Below are positions 13,327 through 13,605 of a DNA stretch of 13,605 nt, piece by piece. Every line of letters begins with the position of its first letter. The stretch's first letter is position 1. The position numbers were made by a program, and so were the translations under genes. Below the pieces are notes generated by a model. The model was not told the DNA's origin. It saw nothing but the letters and a program-made list of their open reading frames with translations, and made no database searches. Source of the stretch: CAYYBE01 sp964470345 (lineage in GTDB: Bacteria > Babelota > Babeliae > Babelales > Babelaceae); assembly GCA_964470345.1 (NCBI GenBank), contig CAYYBE010000014.1, positions 1 to 13,605 of the forward strand, written 5' to 3'.

Positions 13327-13401
13327 TCCTCGGTAGCTCAGTGGTAGAGCACACGACTGTTAATCGTAAGGTCGCTGGTTCGAATCCAGCCCGGGGAGCC
13401 A
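13327..13401 (+). tRNA. tRNA-Asn(GTT)
   Basis: The cloverleaf has acceptor TCCTCGG / CCGGGGA (starting with a U1-A72 pair), D arm GCTC-AGTGGTA-GAGC, anticodon loop CTGTTAA with anticodon GTT, and T arm GCTGG-TTCGAAT-CCAGC. Discriminator G is at 13398, with templated CCA at 13399-13401. The outermost anticodon-stem pair is a C-A mismatch (CACGA / TCGTA). It is probably read through from the tRNA-Val promoter, as none is clear in the 124-nt spacer. Confidence 0.97.
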
Positions 13402-13464
13402 TACTTCGCTAAAGCTTCGTATGGCAGGCCATTTTCGCCTACGCCTGGTGGCCATTCTTCGCTT
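13398..13464 (+). repeat. tRNA-3'-end hairpin elements, copy R3 and an adjoining half copy
   Basis: GCCATAC (13398-13404, beginning with the tRNA-Asn GCCA) pairs with GTATGGC (13419-13425). Inside are TTC/TTC and GC-TAAA-GC. Next to it, GGCCA (13427-13431) pairs with TGGCC (13449-13453); CAGGC/GCCTG is an alternative. Then comes a 14-base exact copy of the R1 left arm, GCCATTCTTCGCTT (13451-13464 and 52-65). The outer stem differs from R1 by one compensatory change (ATTC/GAAT to ATAC/GTAT). Confidence 0.65.
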
Positions 13465-13509
13465 ATGTTTGGCCGGCAAAGTTAAGCCAGATGCAATTGT
13501 TTGGCTGTC

Positions 13510-13538
13510 CCACACTGAAACCAAGAGTGTGGTATACT
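13510..13538 (+). promoter_or_regulatory. Extended -10 promoter with inverted repeat before tRNA-Asp
   Basis: TATACT (13533-13538) is preceded by TGG (13530-13532), an extended -10 (TGn). It would start transcription near 13545, about 3 nt before tRNA-Asp. A perfect 7-bp inverted repeat, CCACACT (13510-13516) / AGTGTGG (13526-13532), abuts it. There is no -35 at 16-18 bp. The repeat may be an operator, or a hairpin ending the upstream transcript. Confidence 0.5.
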
Positions 13539-13547
13539 GAAATTTAT

Positions 13548-13605
13548 GGGGCTGTAGCTCAGTTGGTTAGAGCGTCCGCCTGTCACGCGGAAGGTCGCGA
13601 GTTCG
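13548..13605 (+). tRNA. tRNA-Asp(GTC), 5' part only
   Basis: The gene runs off the window in the T loop. Acceptor 5' strand GGGGCTG, D arm GCTC-AGTTGGTTA-GAGC and anticodon arm TCCGC / CTGTCAC / GCGGA with anticodon GTC are visible. G1 and the longer D loop distinguish it from tRNA-Asn next door. Confidence 0.96.

Noticed and set aside
13214..13402. Minus-strand 62-codon reading frame beginning MAPRAGFEPATLRL
   Set aside because: It is the reverse complement of tRNA-Asn and its spacer. This peptide is a familiar false prediction over tRNA genes.

Overview
The window reads as bacterial: Shine-Dalgarno sites precede most genes, sigma70-type promoters are visible, and the core genes (pgsA, rsmG, gatCA, mreC, four tRNAs) are bacterial. 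Five proteins carry apparent Sec signal peptides or membrane anchors with no known function or with eukaryote-like domains. Two of these are tandem WD40 proteins with an F-box-like helix just after the signal peptide or linker. Together with an archaeal-type ATP-dependent DNA ligase, this suggests a host-associated bacterium with a reduced genome. Candidatus Dependentiae (TM6, the Babela group), which live in protists, fits best. This assignment is inference, at roughly 0.6 confidence.

Layout. Positions 1-231 hold the 3' end of a tRNA-Met(CAT) and a block of hairpins. Positions 232-2605 (+) hold pgsA and the ATP-dependent ligase. Positions 2629-4466 (-) form a three-gene cluster: a secreted protein of unknown function, a hexulose-6-phosphate synthase-like enzyme, and a small secreted six-cysteine protein. 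Positions 4585-5247 (+) are rsmG. Positions 5256-7742 (-) are two secreted F-box-like/WD40 proteins behind a strong promoter at 7797-7825. Positions 7926-12176 (+) are a tightly spaced run: MATE transporter, gatC, gatA, mreC. Positions 12140-12937 (-) are an SppA-like S49 protein whose 3' end overlaps mreC tail to tail. Positions 13072-13605 (+) are a tRNA cluster, Val(TAC)-Asn(GTT)-Asp(GTC), with a near-consensus promoter and long structured spacers.

How the genes work together. PgsA starts phosphatidylglycerol synthesis. GatC and GatA are two of the three subunits of the Asp/Glu-tRNA amidotransferase; gatB is not here. MreC belongs to the rod-shape elongation machinery; mreB and mreD are not here. 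RsmG methylates 16S rRNA. The two WD40 proteins look like exported scaffolds or effectors.

Most worth a second look: (1) a hairpin family abutting tRNA 3' ends, where two copies keep a 24-nt loop and change stem bases in a compensatory way; (2) the secreted F-box-like/WD40 pair; (3) the SppA-like protein, which lacks the usual region carrying the catalytic lysine; (4) the hexulose-6-phosphate synthase homologue with an altered phosphate-binding loop. No CRISPR array, transposase, prophage gene or recognised defence system is visible. No stretch over 300 bases lacks a feature.
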